Of a stretch of DNA of 64,000 bases, positions 18,484-27,325 are shown one piece after another (the stretch's first letter is position 1; each line of letters starts with the position of its first letter). The position numbers and the translations under genes were made by a program. Under the pieces are notes generated by a model, which was not told where the DNA came from, searched no databases, and saw only the letters and a list, made by a program, of their open reading frames with translations. The DNA is from Paenibacillus sp. JJ-100. GTDB taxonomy: Bacteria; Bacillota; Bacilli; Paenibacillales; Paenibacillaceae. Location: contig NZ_CAOJCM010000001.1 of NCBI RefSeq assembly GCF_948329825.1, positions 124,001 through 188,000 on the forward strand, in the 5' to 3' direction.

Positions 18484-19590
18484 GTGATTAGTGAATTTCA
18501 GGATACAGCGCCTCAACGAACGGATGTGCTTTCACATGTGCATCTGGATAACAATAAGTATGAGAACGTGCTGGAACACATGGATAGTGGGATCATGCTG
18601 TTTGACAATCACGGTATCTTGACGTTTATTAACGTTCAGATGGCTAAACTGCTGGAACTACCCAGAAATTTGGTGAGTGGCTGCACATTAATGAAGCTTC
18701 TGCGTTTGCCACAGATGAGTCGATTCAAGAAAAAGAAAATTTTACGCATTTATCGGGAAACCATTTTCCATCGTAAGCGTTACCATGAGTTGATGGACGA
18801 AAACGGAAGGCATTGGTTAGTTACGGTTACTTATGGTGATCAGATGGATGGTGATTTTCTGTTTAGTGTCAAGGATGTCTCGGATTACAAGCAGATCGAA
18901 CAGACTGCCTATCAAAACGATAAACTTGCTATGCTCGGGCGGATCTCCGCATCCATTGCCCATGAGATTCGTAATCCGTTAACGGCCATTCGTGGATTTA
19001 TTCAGCTACTTCGCCCTCATCTGCTGCAGCTCGGCAAAGACGAGTATGCACGGATCATTTTAACAGAGATTGATAGGGCCAATGACATTATCTATGAATT
19101 TCTGAATTCCTCCAAACCTTCGGCTCCGCAAAAAACAGTCATGAAGGTAGAGTCTCTGCTTAAAGAGGTCGTTCTGCTAACAGAGAGTGAAGGATTAATG
19201 AAAGGGTGCGAAATCCTGCTGGAGGTGGAAGATACTCCACTTAATGTGTCCATCGATGTAAAACAGATCAAACAGGTCATTCTGAATATGGTCAAGAATG
19301 CAATGGACGCGATCGAAGAAGTTGGTGAAGAATATACAGGTATGATTCGGATCAAGACAACTACCGAGAATAAATTTGTGCAGATTACCATCGCTGATAA
19401 TGGTCGTGGGATGGATCACAATACATTAGTGCGTCTATTTGATCCTTTTTTTACCACTAAAGAGAGTGGAACAGGCCTAGGGCTTTCTGTAAGCTACCGT
19501 ATTATAAAAAATCATGGAGGCACGATCTCTGTCAATAGCCAGAAGGGTGAAGGCACCAGCTTTATGATCAAGCTTCCGTTGGTGTACTGA
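18484..19590 (+). CDS. PAS-domain sensor histidine kinase (soluble, sporulation-kinase-like)
   Basis: This 368-residue kinase has no membrane segment. A PAS domain occupies about residues 24-140 (VLEHMDSGIMLFDNHGILTFIN). The dimerisation/phosphoacceptor domain has the H-box SIAHEIRNPLTAIRGFIQLL near residue 158. The catalytic domain has N-box NMVKNAMDAIEE, G1 DNGRGMD, F-box FDPFFTTKESG and G2 GTGLGLS. No response regulator adjoins it, as with orphan KinA/KinE-type kinases that feed the Spo0A phosphorelay. That role is inferred. The start is GTG 18484, 8 bases after AAGGAGG. Confidence 0.88.
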   Translation: MISEFQDTAPQRTDVLSHVHLDNNKYENVLEHMDSGIMLFDNHGILTFINVQMAKLLELPRNLVSGCTLMKLLRLPQMSRFKKKKILRIYRETIFHRKRYHELMDENGRHWLVTVTYGDQMDGDFLFSVKDVSDYKQIEQTAYQNDKLAMLGRISASIAHEIRNPLTAIRGFIQLLRPHLLQLGKDEYARIILTEIDRANDIIYEFLNSSKPSAPQKTVMKVESLLKEVVLLTESEGLMKGCEILLEVEDTPLNVSIDVKQIKQVILNMVKNAMDAIEEVGEEYTGMIRIKTTTENKFVQITIADNGRGMDHNTLVRLFDPFFTTKESGTGLGLSVSYRIIKNHGGTISVNSQKGEGTSFMIKLPLVY

Positions 19591-19709
19591 TACAAATGAT
19601 GTTAGAAGGGATCGGTATCTCGCCGATTCCTTTGTTTTTGTTGGTACGATTAGGGTTATAGTTAGAAGTGAAAGCGAATACATATGCATCGCGGGAGGAT
19701 GGGATAACG

Positions 19710-20675
19710 ATGAATGTTAAGGATATGGAAAGCATGAACGAACGATTGATAGAGCATGTAGGCAATGTGATTGTGGGTAAAGCTCGTACAATGGAACTGA
19801 TGTTGACTGCGATTATCGCGTCAGGTCATGTCCTATTGGAAGATGTTCCTGGTACAGGAAAGACCATGCTTGCCAAATCCATGGCTTCTTCGCTAGACTG
19901 CACATTTCAACGGATACAGTTCACACCTGACTTGTTGCCTTCCGATTTAACGGGCATTCATTTTTTTAATCAAAAATCAGGAGATTTTGAATTCAGACCT
20001 GGCCCTCTGTTTGCAAATCTTGTACTAGCAGATGAGATTAACCGTGCAACACCGCGGACGCAGTCCAGCTTGCTCGAATGTATGGAAGAACGTCAGATTA
20101 GCATTGATGGTTCAACGAGACAGCTTGAAAGCCCATTTATTGTTATCGCCACCCAAAACCCGATAGATAATCAGGGAACATTCCCATTACCGGAAGCACA
20201 GATGGACCGATTTATGATGAAGATTGGCATGGGGTACCCAACCGGAGAAGAGAGTGTGGAGATCCTGAGAAGAACGGTTGCTAATCGCTCTATCGAGGAT
20301 CTATCTATGATTATCTCTCGTGAACAGCTTTTGAAAGCACAGGAAACGTACAGAAATGTCGTTGTAAACGAAGATCTCATGCGTTATATCGTTCAGCTGA
20401 CTGAAGCGACCAGACAACATGCTGAAGTGTCACTTGGCGTGAGTCCACGCGGTGCACAAGCTCTTTTAAAAGCTGCTCAGGCCTGGGCTGCACTTCATGG
20501 GAGAGATTATGTTGTACCGGATGATATTAAAACACTGGCAGAACCTGTGCTGGCTCACCGTCTAGTATTCCGTAATCGGATCAGACAACAGGAAGGACTA
20601 GCGGAACAGATCATTCAACAGATTCTGAGCCAAATCGAGGTACCAACCGAGACACTGACGACAGGCGGGCGTTAG
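19710..20675 (+). CDS. MoxR-family AAA+ ATPase
   Basis: This 321-residue chaperone-like ATPase has Walker A EDVPGTGKTMLAKS, Walker B LVLADEINRATPRTQSSLLE, the MoxR motif MEERQ, sensor IATQNPIDNQGTFPLPEAQMDRF and the C-terminal lid. MoxR proteins usually act with DUF58/VWA partners in maturation of surface or enzyme complexes. It starts at ATG 19710 with GGGAGGATGGG upstream, and the DUF58 gene follows after 4 bases. Confidence 0.92.
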   Translation: MNVKDMESMNERLIEHVGNVIVGKARTMELMLTAIIASGHVLLEDVPGTGKTMLAKSMASSLDCTFQRIQFTPDLLPSDLTGIHFFNQKSGDFEFRPGPLFANLVLADEINRATPRTQSSLLECMEERQISIDGSTRQLESPFIVIATQNPIDNQGTFPLPEAQMDRFMMKIGMGYPTGEESVEILRRTVANRSIEDLSMIISREQLLKAQETYRNVVVNEDLMRYIVQLTEATRQHAEVSLGVSPRGAQALLKAAQAWAALHGRDYVVPDDIKTLAEPVLAHRLVFRNRIRQQEGLAEQIIQQILSQIEVPTETLTTGGR

Positions 20676-20679
20676 GCTT

Positions 20680-21795
20680 ATGGCACTTTTATGGCTTGTC
20701 GTTGTTGGGAGCTTGGTCATTGTACTACATGGTATATGGTTTGGCCGTCCGGTGTTACGGAAGCTCAAGTACAGTAGACAGTTCAGTAAGACACGGTGTT
20801 ACGCTGGTGAGGAATTAGAGATGATTGAGACGATATCCAATGAGAAGCGAGTATCCGTTCCCTGGCTCAGACTTGAGGCCATGATGCCTGCGTCATTTGT
20901 GTTTCGCTCGGGCTCCGGCATGGATATCAGTCAAGGTAATATTTATCAGAACCATAAAAGTGTGTTTACTTTAAAACCCTATAATCGAATTACGCGTACA
21001 CATCCGTTCGTGTGCTCCAAGCGTGGCGTATATACGATGGATACAGCTACCATGACCGGGGGAGACTTGTTTGGTGTATGGCGTTCAACGAAGCTGGTAC
21101 CCGTGCAGATGTCGATGATCGTGTATCCTTCATTGGTGAACATCGATGATATGCCTGCGATATATCAGATCTGGCAAGGAGAAGTGGAGGTTACCCGTTG
21201 GATTGTAGAGGACCCATTTCTCATTCTGGGCGTGCGGCCTTATGGAGCAGGTGATCCGATGAATCGAATTCATTGGAAAGCAAGCGCGCGAACAGGAGAA
21301 CTTCAGGTGTACAAGCAAGGTTGGACGGCAGATCCGCAGTCCTGGATTGTGGTTAATGTACAGGACTCAGCCGAGATGTGGAGTGTAGTGACTAAGCCTG
21401 AGCTGATTGAAAAGGCGCTTCGCTACGCTGCTACTGTAGCTGTGGATACGATTGGCAGAGGACTACCTGCTGGATTTGCACATAACGGCTACCGTGCAGG
21501 GGCAGGTCGTGAAGTGCTTCGCATTGAACCGGATTACGGTAAACCTCATCTGGAACGAATACTGGAAGCTATGGCTGAGACCGAGTTGAAATGTTTGGTG
21601 CCTATGGAACAGTTTTTGCAAGATGAAGTACGATTGAATGAGGCAGAGCAACAGATCCGCAGTTATTTGTTGATTACCTCATATGTCTCTACAGCCATGG
21701 AACATGAGATTGGTCGATTACATGATCAAGGACACCGTGTAACTATTTTACCTGTAGAGCAGCTGAAACGGAGTGTAGGGGTGGTGGGGGCATGA
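20680..21795 (+). CDS. DUF58-domain membrane protein
   Basis: This 371-residue protein begins with a hydrophobic segment (ALLWLVVVGSLVIVLHGIWF). It carries the DUF58 signature RPYGAGDPMNRIHWKASARTGELQVYKQ near residue 185, followed by a VWA-like C-terminal half (SWIVVNVQDSAEMWSV). DUF58 proteins are standard partners of MoxR ATPases. The gene overlaps the next by 4 bases. The biochemical role of the family is not settled. Confidence 0.88.
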   Translation: MALLWLVVVGSLVIVLHGIWFGRPVLRKLKYSRQFSKTRCYAGEELEMIETISNEKRVSVPWLRLEAMMPASFVFRSGSGMDISQGNIYQNHKSVFTLKPYNRITRTHPFVCSKRGVYTMDTATMTGGDLFGVWRSTKLVPVQMSMIVYPSLVNIDDMPAIYQIWQGEVEVTRWIVEDPFLILGVRPYGAGDPMNRIHWKASARTGELQVYKQGWTADPQSWIVVNVQDSAEMWSVVTKPELIEKALRYAATVAVDTIGRGLPAGFAHNGYRAGAGREVLRIEPDYGKPHLERILEAMAETELKCLVPMEQFLQDEVRLNEAEQQIRSYLLITSYVSTAMEHEIGRLHDQGHRVTILPVEQLKRSVGVVGA

Positions 21796-23111
21796 GTGAA
21801 AATGAAAACGATGAAATGAAGCGAACTCCTGTCTTTTCGATACTAGCTGTTCCGTTCATTGCTATATATCTGTTTCCGATCTTCACGATGACATCGCTAT
21901 ATTCCAAGATGTATTTTCCATATCTTTTATTCGGGTTATTTGTACTGGCAGGTTGGTTTGGTCAATGGATTCGGCTTCGATTGACAAGCTTCGTAGAGAA
22001 AAGCACATTTTCTAGAGGTCTGACAGCCATTGTTGCTGGCATTTTGTTCGCAATGGTTCTCGGTCTATGGATGACTCTTTCAATTCCAGAGATTATTACG
22101 ATTGGAGCTGGAGGATGCATTGCGACGCATATAAGCCTGAATTTTGATCCTGCTATGCGTACTATAAGTCTATGGCGTCTACAGATTACAGGAACAATGA
22201 GTGCTATTGTGCTTACGATTGTGCCAACTCAGATCGAATTTATGCAATCGATGGAAGTGTATTCATTCTATATTTATGCTGCTGGTGCCATTAGTTTTTG
22301 GTTTTGGATTGTCGGTCAATACAGGGCACAACTGGATCGGGCAGTGCTTAACGATGGTAAACGCAGGCTTGTGCTAAAACAATTTACACAGGCCAATCAT
22401 CGGCGGATCACTTGGATGTTGATTATTATCGCGGGTATCGGTGCTTTTCCCAGTCTTGCTGCCTGGCTTGCGCCGTTGCGAGATCGTCTGCTTGCGTGGA
22501 TCAGAGGCTTATTTGATGTTTCTCCAGTAGAGTCGCCACTTACTCCTGAGATGCCCAATGAGCCAATGAGCTTGCCAGATGAGTTAAGAGCAGAGCCCTC
22601 GGAGCCTTCTGTATTATGGGACATCCTCGGCTGGATTGTTTTGGGTGCAGCAGCGGCTTTAATCCTGTGGCTTCTGATCAGGCTGGGTAGAACAATCATG
22701 GACAAACTAACGGAGCGGTTCAAGGAGATGTTACGGCCGGTGCAGAAGAAGCAAGAACCGAGATCAGAGTATGTGGATATTAGTGAAACACTGGAAGTGC
22801 CAACCAAAGTCCGTAAGCGTTGGTTTCGAAAAAAGGAGCCGGTGCCAGCTCAAGCTGCAGACCGTATTCGATATTACTATCGAACCTGGGTGAGCTTTGC
22901 TATGAAGCGTGGATCTCAGATTGAAAAATCGGATACACCATTAGAAGTAGCAGAGACAATTAAGGAAGTTTTTGGAAAACAGAAGGAGCTTGCTGAGGCA
23001 GAACTGGCTAGAATTCTTCCTATAGCATATAACGCTGCGCGCTATGGTGAGAAAGTTGATGATCCGGATGTGGTTGAGATGGACCGAATCTGGAAATCTT
23101 ACCGTAAATAA
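21792..23111 (+). CDS. Polytopic membrane protein with C-terminal DUF4129-like domain
   Basis: This 439-residue protein has about five N-terminal membrane helices (first AVPFIAIYLFPIFTMTSLYS), a Pro/Glu-rich external loop (about 250-275), another helix (ILGWIVLGAAAALILWLLI), then a cytosolic helical region (RIRYYYRTWVSFAMKRGSQ to EKVDDPDVVEMDRIW) like DUF4129. In related MoxR-DUF58 loci this C-terminal domain is attached to a transglutaminase core. I see no Cys-His-Asp core here, so it looks like the shell of that protein without the enzyme. Confidence 0.75.
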   Translation: MSENENDEMKRTPVFSILAVPFIAIYLFPIFTMTSLYSKMYFPYLLFGLFVLAGWFGQWIRLRLTSFVEKSTFSRGLTAIVAGILFAMVLGLWMTLSIPEIITIGAGGCIATHISLNFDPAMRTISLWRLQITGTMSAIVLTIVPTQIEFMQSMEVYSFYIYAAGAISFWFWIVGQYRAQLDRAVLNDGKRRLVLKQFTQANHRRITWMLIIIAGIGAFPSLAAWLAPLRDRLLAWIRGLFDVSPVESPLTPEMPNEPMSLPDELRAEPSEPSVLWDILGWIVLGAAAALILWLLIRLGRTIMDKLTERFKEMLRPVQKKQEPRSEYVDISETLEVPTKVRKRWFRKKEPVPAQAADRIRYYYRTWVSFAMKRGSQIEKSDTPLEVAETIKEVFGKQKELAEAELARILPIAYNAARYGEKVDDPDVVEMDRIWKSYRK

Positions 23112-23194
23112 GCCCGGAATCCCTTTACTTTTCTTGTCACGTTCAAGTATCATGAGAGGAATACACAAGTTGGTCAGAAAAGGAGCAGACATTA

Positions 23195-24151
23195 ATGAAG
23201 ACAAATCATTGCAAAATTGTAGATTGTACTATCCGTGATGGTGGGCTGGTGAATAATTGGGATTTTAGCGTCGAATTTGTTCAAAAGCTGTATGCAGGAC
23301 TGAACGAAGCTGGCGTTGATTATATGGAAATTGGCTACAAAAACTCGCCGAAGTTGCTGAAAGGCTCTGAAGATGCAGGACCATGGCGCTTTCTGAATGA
23401 TGATTTTCTTCGTAAAGTGATTCCGCAAAAAGGCAATACGAAATTGTCTGCACTTGTTGATGTAGGACGTGTAGACGAGAATGATATTTTGCCACGCAGT
23501 GAGAGTATGCTCGATCTGATTCGCGTAGCTTGTTATAGCAAAGACGTGGACAAGGCGCTTGCCCTGGTTCAAACATTCCATGATCGTGGTTATGAAACAA
23601 CACTGAATATTATGGCTCTCTCTAATGTTATGGAGAATGAATTGTTAGAAGCTTTTGAATTAATTAAAGAAAGTTCAGTAGATGTGGTATACATTGTAGA
23701 TTCCTATGGTAGCTTGGATCATAACGATGTAAAATATCTAGTGGAGAAGTTCAAGACACATCTTCCGAACAAACGTCTTGGGGTGCACACGCATAACAAC
23801 ATGCAGCTTGCATTCTCCAATACACTGGTGGCAGCTGAGCTAGGCGTAGAATTACTCGATGCGTCTGTATATGGCATGGGACGCGCGGCAGGAAACTGTC
23901 CGACGGAGTTGCTGGTAGCTCATTTGAAAGGGACAAAATATAACTTGCGTCCGGTTCTCGACGTATTGGAACAACTTATGGTTCCTCTCAGAGAAAAAGA
24001 AGAGTGGGGTTACATTCTGCCTTATATGATTACAGGTGCATTGGACGAGCATCCACGTTCGGCGATGGCTCTTCGCTCGTCAGAAGACAAAGACAAAGTT
24101 GTTGATTTCTATGATAAACTGACAACCCCAGAAGTAAACTTCGATAAATAA
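23195..24151 (+). CDS. DRE-TIM metallolyase-like aldolase
   Basis: This 318-residue TIM barrel starts with the metal and proton-relay motif DCTIRDGGLVNNW and has the HxH metal ligands in GVHTHNNMQLAFSN. It belongs to the HMG-CoA lyase / 4-hydroxy-2-oxovalerate aldolase superfamily. It lacks the DmpG C-terminal communication domain and no DmpF-like dehydrogenase adjoins it, so the substrate is unknown. AAAGGAG precedes the ATG. A terminator follows. Confidence 0.8.
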   Translation: MKTNHCKIVDCTIRDGGLVNNWDFSVEFVQKLYAGLNEAGVDYMEIGYKNSPKLLKGSEDAGPWRFLNDDFLRKVIPQKGNTKLSALVDVGRVDENDILPRSESMLDLIRVACYSKDVDKALALVQTFHDRGYETTLNIMALSNVMENELLEAFELIKESSVDVVYIVDSYGSLDHNDVKYLVEKFKTHLPNKRLGVHTHNNMQLAFSNTLVAAELGVELLDASVYGMGRAAGNCPTELLVAHLKGTKYNLRPVLDVLEQLMVPLREKEEWGYILPYMITGALDEHPRSAMALRSSEDKDKVVDFYDKLTTPEVNFDK

Positions 24152-24182
24152 ACATAGTCTGATATACGAATATATATTTTAG

Positions 24183-24216
24183 AAAACATGGTCTCTTACT
24201 CAGAGGCCATGTTTTT
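24183..24216 (+). terminator. Terminator
   Basis: AAACATGG-CTCT pairs with AGAG-CCATGTTT and is followed by a short T-run. The rest of 24217-24456 holds no gene; a TGTCGAA 0A-like box lies near 24366. Confidence 0.85.
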
Positions 24217-24456
24217 AGTTCTTTGTACCTTCTTTTTAATCAATACTGTGATCATATATTCCTAGGGGGGACTAATTTTCAGTTCACTAATACGGGTTTA
24301 AATGTTATTATGTACCAGAAAGCACATGGTTGAAACGGAATTAACCAGTGGTCAATGTATATATTTGTCGAAATGTGTAATATACTTTGGTGACATATTG
24401 AACATAATCTGGAGTTACACGTATTTGGATAGCAATCCCAGGAAGGAAAACGTGGT

Positions 24457-26583
24457 ATGAAGGTTAAAATGCAAGGTCAGAGTCAAATAGGTTTGGTCGC
24501 CATCGTTGGTGTACTATTATTTCTTACAAGTCAGTGGTTTCGTTCTTATTCAGGCTCTGATCTGTTCATTTCGAGCTACCCGGTTATAACGCTTATCGGC
24601 GGATTCGCTGCAACAGCTGCCTGTATTGGGATCTATAATCAAAGCTGGTTGTTTCAAACTCAAAAGTTGACATTGCGCAGAGTGTTATTAACAACACTCT
24701 TCTTGATCATAGGTTTATTTGAATTAGTACATATCATCGCATTCGCAGAGGAAGTTCCCCATAAAGCGTTGATGGAATCCAATTTTTCCTTAATGATGTC
24801 AACGATGGGGTCAATGGTTTGTTCGCTGGGTCTGTTAATAATATATTCTTTGAAAGAGAAACAAGTTGCATTACCGCGTAAATTTTTTCTCTTCAGCACT
24901 ACAATTGGTATTTTTCTGATTTTGTACATCTGTTCGATCCAACAGTGGGGGATCATGCCTGATCTGTTAGATGGTCATCTGCTCGGCAAGGTATTCACTC
25001 GTATGCATTTGATAGCAGGTGTGTTATATATTTTCGGGATTTTAATTCTACATATGCAGTGGAAAAAAACAAAGAACGCTGATCTACCGCCCATATTATG
25101 TGGTTTACTCTGTTTTTTGTTTAGTCAAAGTTATTTCGTAGCCTCAACTACAGTGGATGATCTTAATCTATTGTTTGGAATGCTTAGCAAGTGTATGGGA
25201 TACTTTTTTGTCCAAAAAGGGCTTTACGCTTCTGTAATTGATACACCTTTTCGACAGCAACAGGCGGCTGAAGCCAAAATGAATTATATTGCGCATCATG
25301 ATGATGTTACGGGGCTTCCGAATCGCCGCCGCCTTAGCCAGCGGCTCCAACTCATGATGGATGATGCTACCGTAGACGAAAAGCTCGTTGGCGTACTGGT
25401 GCTGAATATCAACCGTTTCAAAACCATTAATGATTCACTTGGACAACAAGCAGCTAACCGAGTTCTGCGGCAGGTTGGGCGACGACTGGATCAATCCTCT
25501 CTTCCGGGAGAAGAAGTGTTTGGGCTGGGGAGAGACGAGTTTGCGCTGACCATGACCGATTTTCACAACACAGATATCGCGCTGCGCCGAACGAGGACAA
25601 TTTTGCAACTTTTTGAAAAACCGGTGTTGGTCGATGGAAGCGAGTATCACCTCACTCTCGGCATCGGCATGGCGATCTTCCCTTATGACGGGGAGACTCC
25701 ACAAGAGATCATCCAGAATGCAGACACGGCTCTGCATAATGCGAAAGAACAGGGAATCGAACTGAATCGGTACGCGCATGCCATGCAGATGAAAGCCCAG
25801 GAACGCTTGCAACTTGAAAATGATCTCCGTAAAGCACTCACTCGGGGCCAGTTTTATCTGGTATATCAACCTCAGGTGAATTTGCAAAGTGGCCTAGTTG
25901 TGGGGATGGAAGCTCTGGTGAGGTGGCAGCATCCGCTAAGGGGATCGGTGTCTCCGGCAGAGTTTATCCCACTGGCTGAGGAGAGTGGACTGATTGTCCC
26001 TCTTGGGGAATGGGTGCTACGTCAGGCGTGTACACAGAACAAGCTATGGCAGGAAGCCGGGTATCGCAAGTTGTGTGTGTCTGTCAACCTTTCAATGAGA
26101 CAGCTCAGACACTCTCATCTCCTCGATAGTATTAACACGATCCTCAGAGAAACGGGACTCGAACCGGCTTGGCTGGAACTGGAGATTACCGAAAGCATGA
26201 CGTTCGACAAGGACCGTGCTTTTGAGCAACTTCATAAAATCAAGGAGATTGGTGTACATATCAGTATCGATGACTTTGGCACAGGGTACAGTTCATTACA
26301 TTACCTCAAAGATTTGCCGATTGACAGGCTCAAGATTGACCGTTCATTCGTCAATGAAATTATGGAAGACAGTAATAACGCGGCCATTGTATCAACAATC
26401 ACGTCGATGGCGCACCATCTGCAATTAAAAGTTACCGCTGAGGGAGTAGAAAACGAAGAACAATTGACGTTCCTGCGCAAGCAGCATTGTCATGAGGCAC
26501 AAGGGTTCTTTTTTAGCAAACCGATTGAGGCGTTAGACTTTGAAAGAAAGTTTCTGGCAGATGTAGATAAACCCACGGGATAA
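24457..26583 (+). CDS. Membrane cyclic-di-GMP protein: MASE3-like sensor, GGDEF (degenerate), EAL
   Basis: The protein has 708 residues. Residues 1-265 form about eight membrane helices resembling a MASE-type sensor. The GGDEF domain (about 285-440) reads LGRDEF at its active site, with Arg in place of the second Gly, so cyclase activity is doubtful and it may be a GTP-binding or regulatory domain. The EAL domain (about 450-700) keeps GMEALVRWQHP, ELEITES, IDDFGTGYSS, LKIDRSFV and AEGVENEEQ, so phosphodiesterase activity is expected. It is monocistronic, with a terminator right behind. Confidence 0.88.
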   Translation: MKVKMQGQSQIGLVAIVGVLLFLTSQWFRSYSGSDLFISSYPVITLIGGFAATAACIGIYNQSWLFQTQKLTLRRVLLTTLFLIIGLFELVHIIAFAEEVPHKALMESNFSLMMSTMGSMVCSLGLLIIYSLKEKQVALPRKFFLFSTTIGIFLILYICSIQQWGIMPDLLDGHLLGKVFTRMHLIAGVLYIFGILILHMQWKKTKNADLPPILCGLLCFLFSQSYFVASTTVDDLNLLFGMLSKCMGYFFVQKGLYASVIDTPFRQQQAAEAKMNYIAHHDDVTGLPNRRRLSQRLQLMMDDATVDEKLVGVLVLNINRFKTINDSLGQQAANRVLRQVGRRLDQSSLPGEEVFGLGRDEFALTMTDFHNTDIALRRTRTILQLFEKPVLVDGSEYHLTLGIGMAIFPYDGETPQEIIQNADTALHNAKEQGIELNRYAHAMQMKAQERLQLENDLRKALTRGQFYLVYQPQVNLQSGLVVGMEALVRWQHPLRGSVSPAEFIPLAEESGLIVPLGEWVLRQACTQNKLWQEAGYRKLCVSVNLSMRQLRHSHLLDSINTILRETGLEPAWLELEITESMTFDKDRAFEQLHKIKEIGVHISIDDFGTGYSSLHYLKDLPIDRLKIDRSFVNEIMEDSNNAAIVSTITSMAHHLQLKVTAEGVENEEQLTFLRKQHCHEAQGFFFSKPIEALDFERKFLADVDKPTG

Positions 26584-26587
26584 CGGC

Positions 26588-26619
26588 AGCAGGGGCGCGA
26601 GAGCGTTCCTGCTTTTTTT
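26588..26619 (+). terminator. Terminator
   Basis: AGCAGG-CGC-GAGA-GCG-CCTGCT is followed by T residues, directly after the GGDEF/EAL gene. Confidence 0.88.
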
Positions 26620-26656
26620 GACATCTTCGTTTATGGGAAAAAAACGCAATTATAAC

Positions 26657-26685
26657 TTGCGCGCTAGTGCAAATCATGGTATATT
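26657..26685 (+). promoter_or_regulatory. Promoter of the tRNA pair
   Basis: TTGCGC (26657-26662) and TATATT (26680-26685) are 17 bases apart; tRNA-Pro starts 40 bases downstream. Confidence 0.65.
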
Positions 26686-26725
26686 ATTTTTTGTAAAATC
26701 ACTGTTAACTTCCACTGGAATTTAA

Positions 26726-26799
26726 CGGGACGTAGCTCAGCTTGGTAGAGCACCTGGTTTGGGACCAGGGGGTCGCATGTTCAAATCGTGTCGTCCCGA
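26726..26799 (+). tRNA. tRNA-Pro (anticodon TGG)
   Basis: The acceptor stem is CGGGACG with CGTCCCG, and the anticodon arm is CCTGG-TTTGGGA-CCAGG. The T-arm carries TTCAAAT. CCA is not encoded. Confidence 0.95.
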
Positions 26800-26810
26800 T
26801 CGTTAATCAT

Positions 26811-26881
26811 GCGGGTGTAGTTCAATGGTAGAACTTTAGCCTTCCAAGCTAATAGCGTGGGTTCGATTCCCATCACCCGCT
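26811..26881 (+). tRNA. tRNA-Gly (anticodon TCC)
   Basis: The acceptor stem is GCGGGTG with CACCCGC, the anticodon arm TTAGC-CTTCCAA-GCTAA, and the T-arm loop GTTCGATTC. It lies 11 bases after tRNA-Pro and is co-transcribed. CCA is not encoded. Confidence 0.95.
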
Positions 26882-26896
26882 TAACCGTAGTACCCG

Positions 26897-26925
26897 AAAC
26901 CCTTGTCTCAAGGGTTTTTCTTTTT
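26897..26925 (+). terminator. Terminator of the tRNA pair
   Basis: AAACCCTT-GTCTC-AAGGGTTT is followed by a T-rich tail. Confidence 0.88.
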
Positions 26926-26963
26926 GTCTGAATTAAAGATGCCAGGATTGTTGCATACTGACT

Positions 26964-26991
26964 TTGCTTTTTTTGAAAGATCTGGTACAAT
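26964..26991 (+). promoter_or_regulatory. Promoter of the ABC-F leader
   Basis: TTGCTT (26964-26969) and TACAAT (26986-26991) are 16 bases apart. Transcription from here gives a leader of about 330 bases before the ABC-F start codon. Confidence 0.5.
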
Positions 26992-27095
26992 AACGGAGAA
27001 TTGATACTACACATGAATGAGAGGTAACCATACGTCCCATGGAGTAAGACACATGAAGTGAACCCCAGTGAACTGCAGATTGATATTGACGCAGT

Positions 27096-27109
27096 CAGCC
27101 GAGCGGCTG
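27096..27109 (+). promoter_or_regulatory. Hairpin ahead of the leader ORF
   Basis: CAGCCG-AG-CGGCTG is a compact GC-rich stem ending 7 bases before the Shine-Dalgarno (GAGGGGA) of the upstream ORF. Confidence 0.5.
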
Positions 27110-27127
27110 AGCAATGAGGGGATTCGT

Positions 27128-27196
27128 GTGTCCAAATTCAGTTATGGGAAAAGTATGGAACTGGCAGGCTTTACAGCTTGTAAGTACCCTTATTAG
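27128..27196 (+). CDS. 22-codon leader peptide of the ABC-F gene
   Basis: The GTG at 27128 follows GAGGGGA (27116-27122) at 5 bases. The peptide begins MSKFSYGKSM and ends ACKYPY, with TAG at 27194-27196. It sits between the leader promoter and an intrinsic terminator, as do stalling peptides ahead of antibiotic-induced ABC-F genes. A longer overlapping frame starts at ATG 27114 but lacks a ribosome binding site and runs through the terminator. Expression is inferred, not shown. Confidence 0.55.
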   Translation: MSKFSYGKSMELAGFTACKYPY

Positions 27197-27266
27197 GGTT
27201 TCTTTGTTCATGCTATGTTTAATCTCATACCTGTATTCTGAACGCTTGAAATCCATAACAATTGCT

Positions 27267-27297
27267 AAATCGCCGGCTGATGCCAGCGATTTTTTTG
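27267..27297 (+). terminator. Leader terminator (attenuator) before the ABC-F gene
   Basis: AATCGC-GGC pairs with GCC-GCGATT and is followed by seven T residues, 29 bases before the ABC-F ATG. CTGGCA inside the leader ORF (27161-27166) is complementary to TGCCAG in the right arm, offering an alternative fold. Confidence 0.8.
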
Positions 27298-27325
27298 TTT
27301 TTTGTTCAGGAAAGGATGAGGACTC

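Noticed and set aside
23195..24151. H-NS or nucleoid protein annotation sometimes attached to this family
   Set aside because: The sequence is a TIM-barrel metallolyase with DCTIRDGG and HTHNN motifs.
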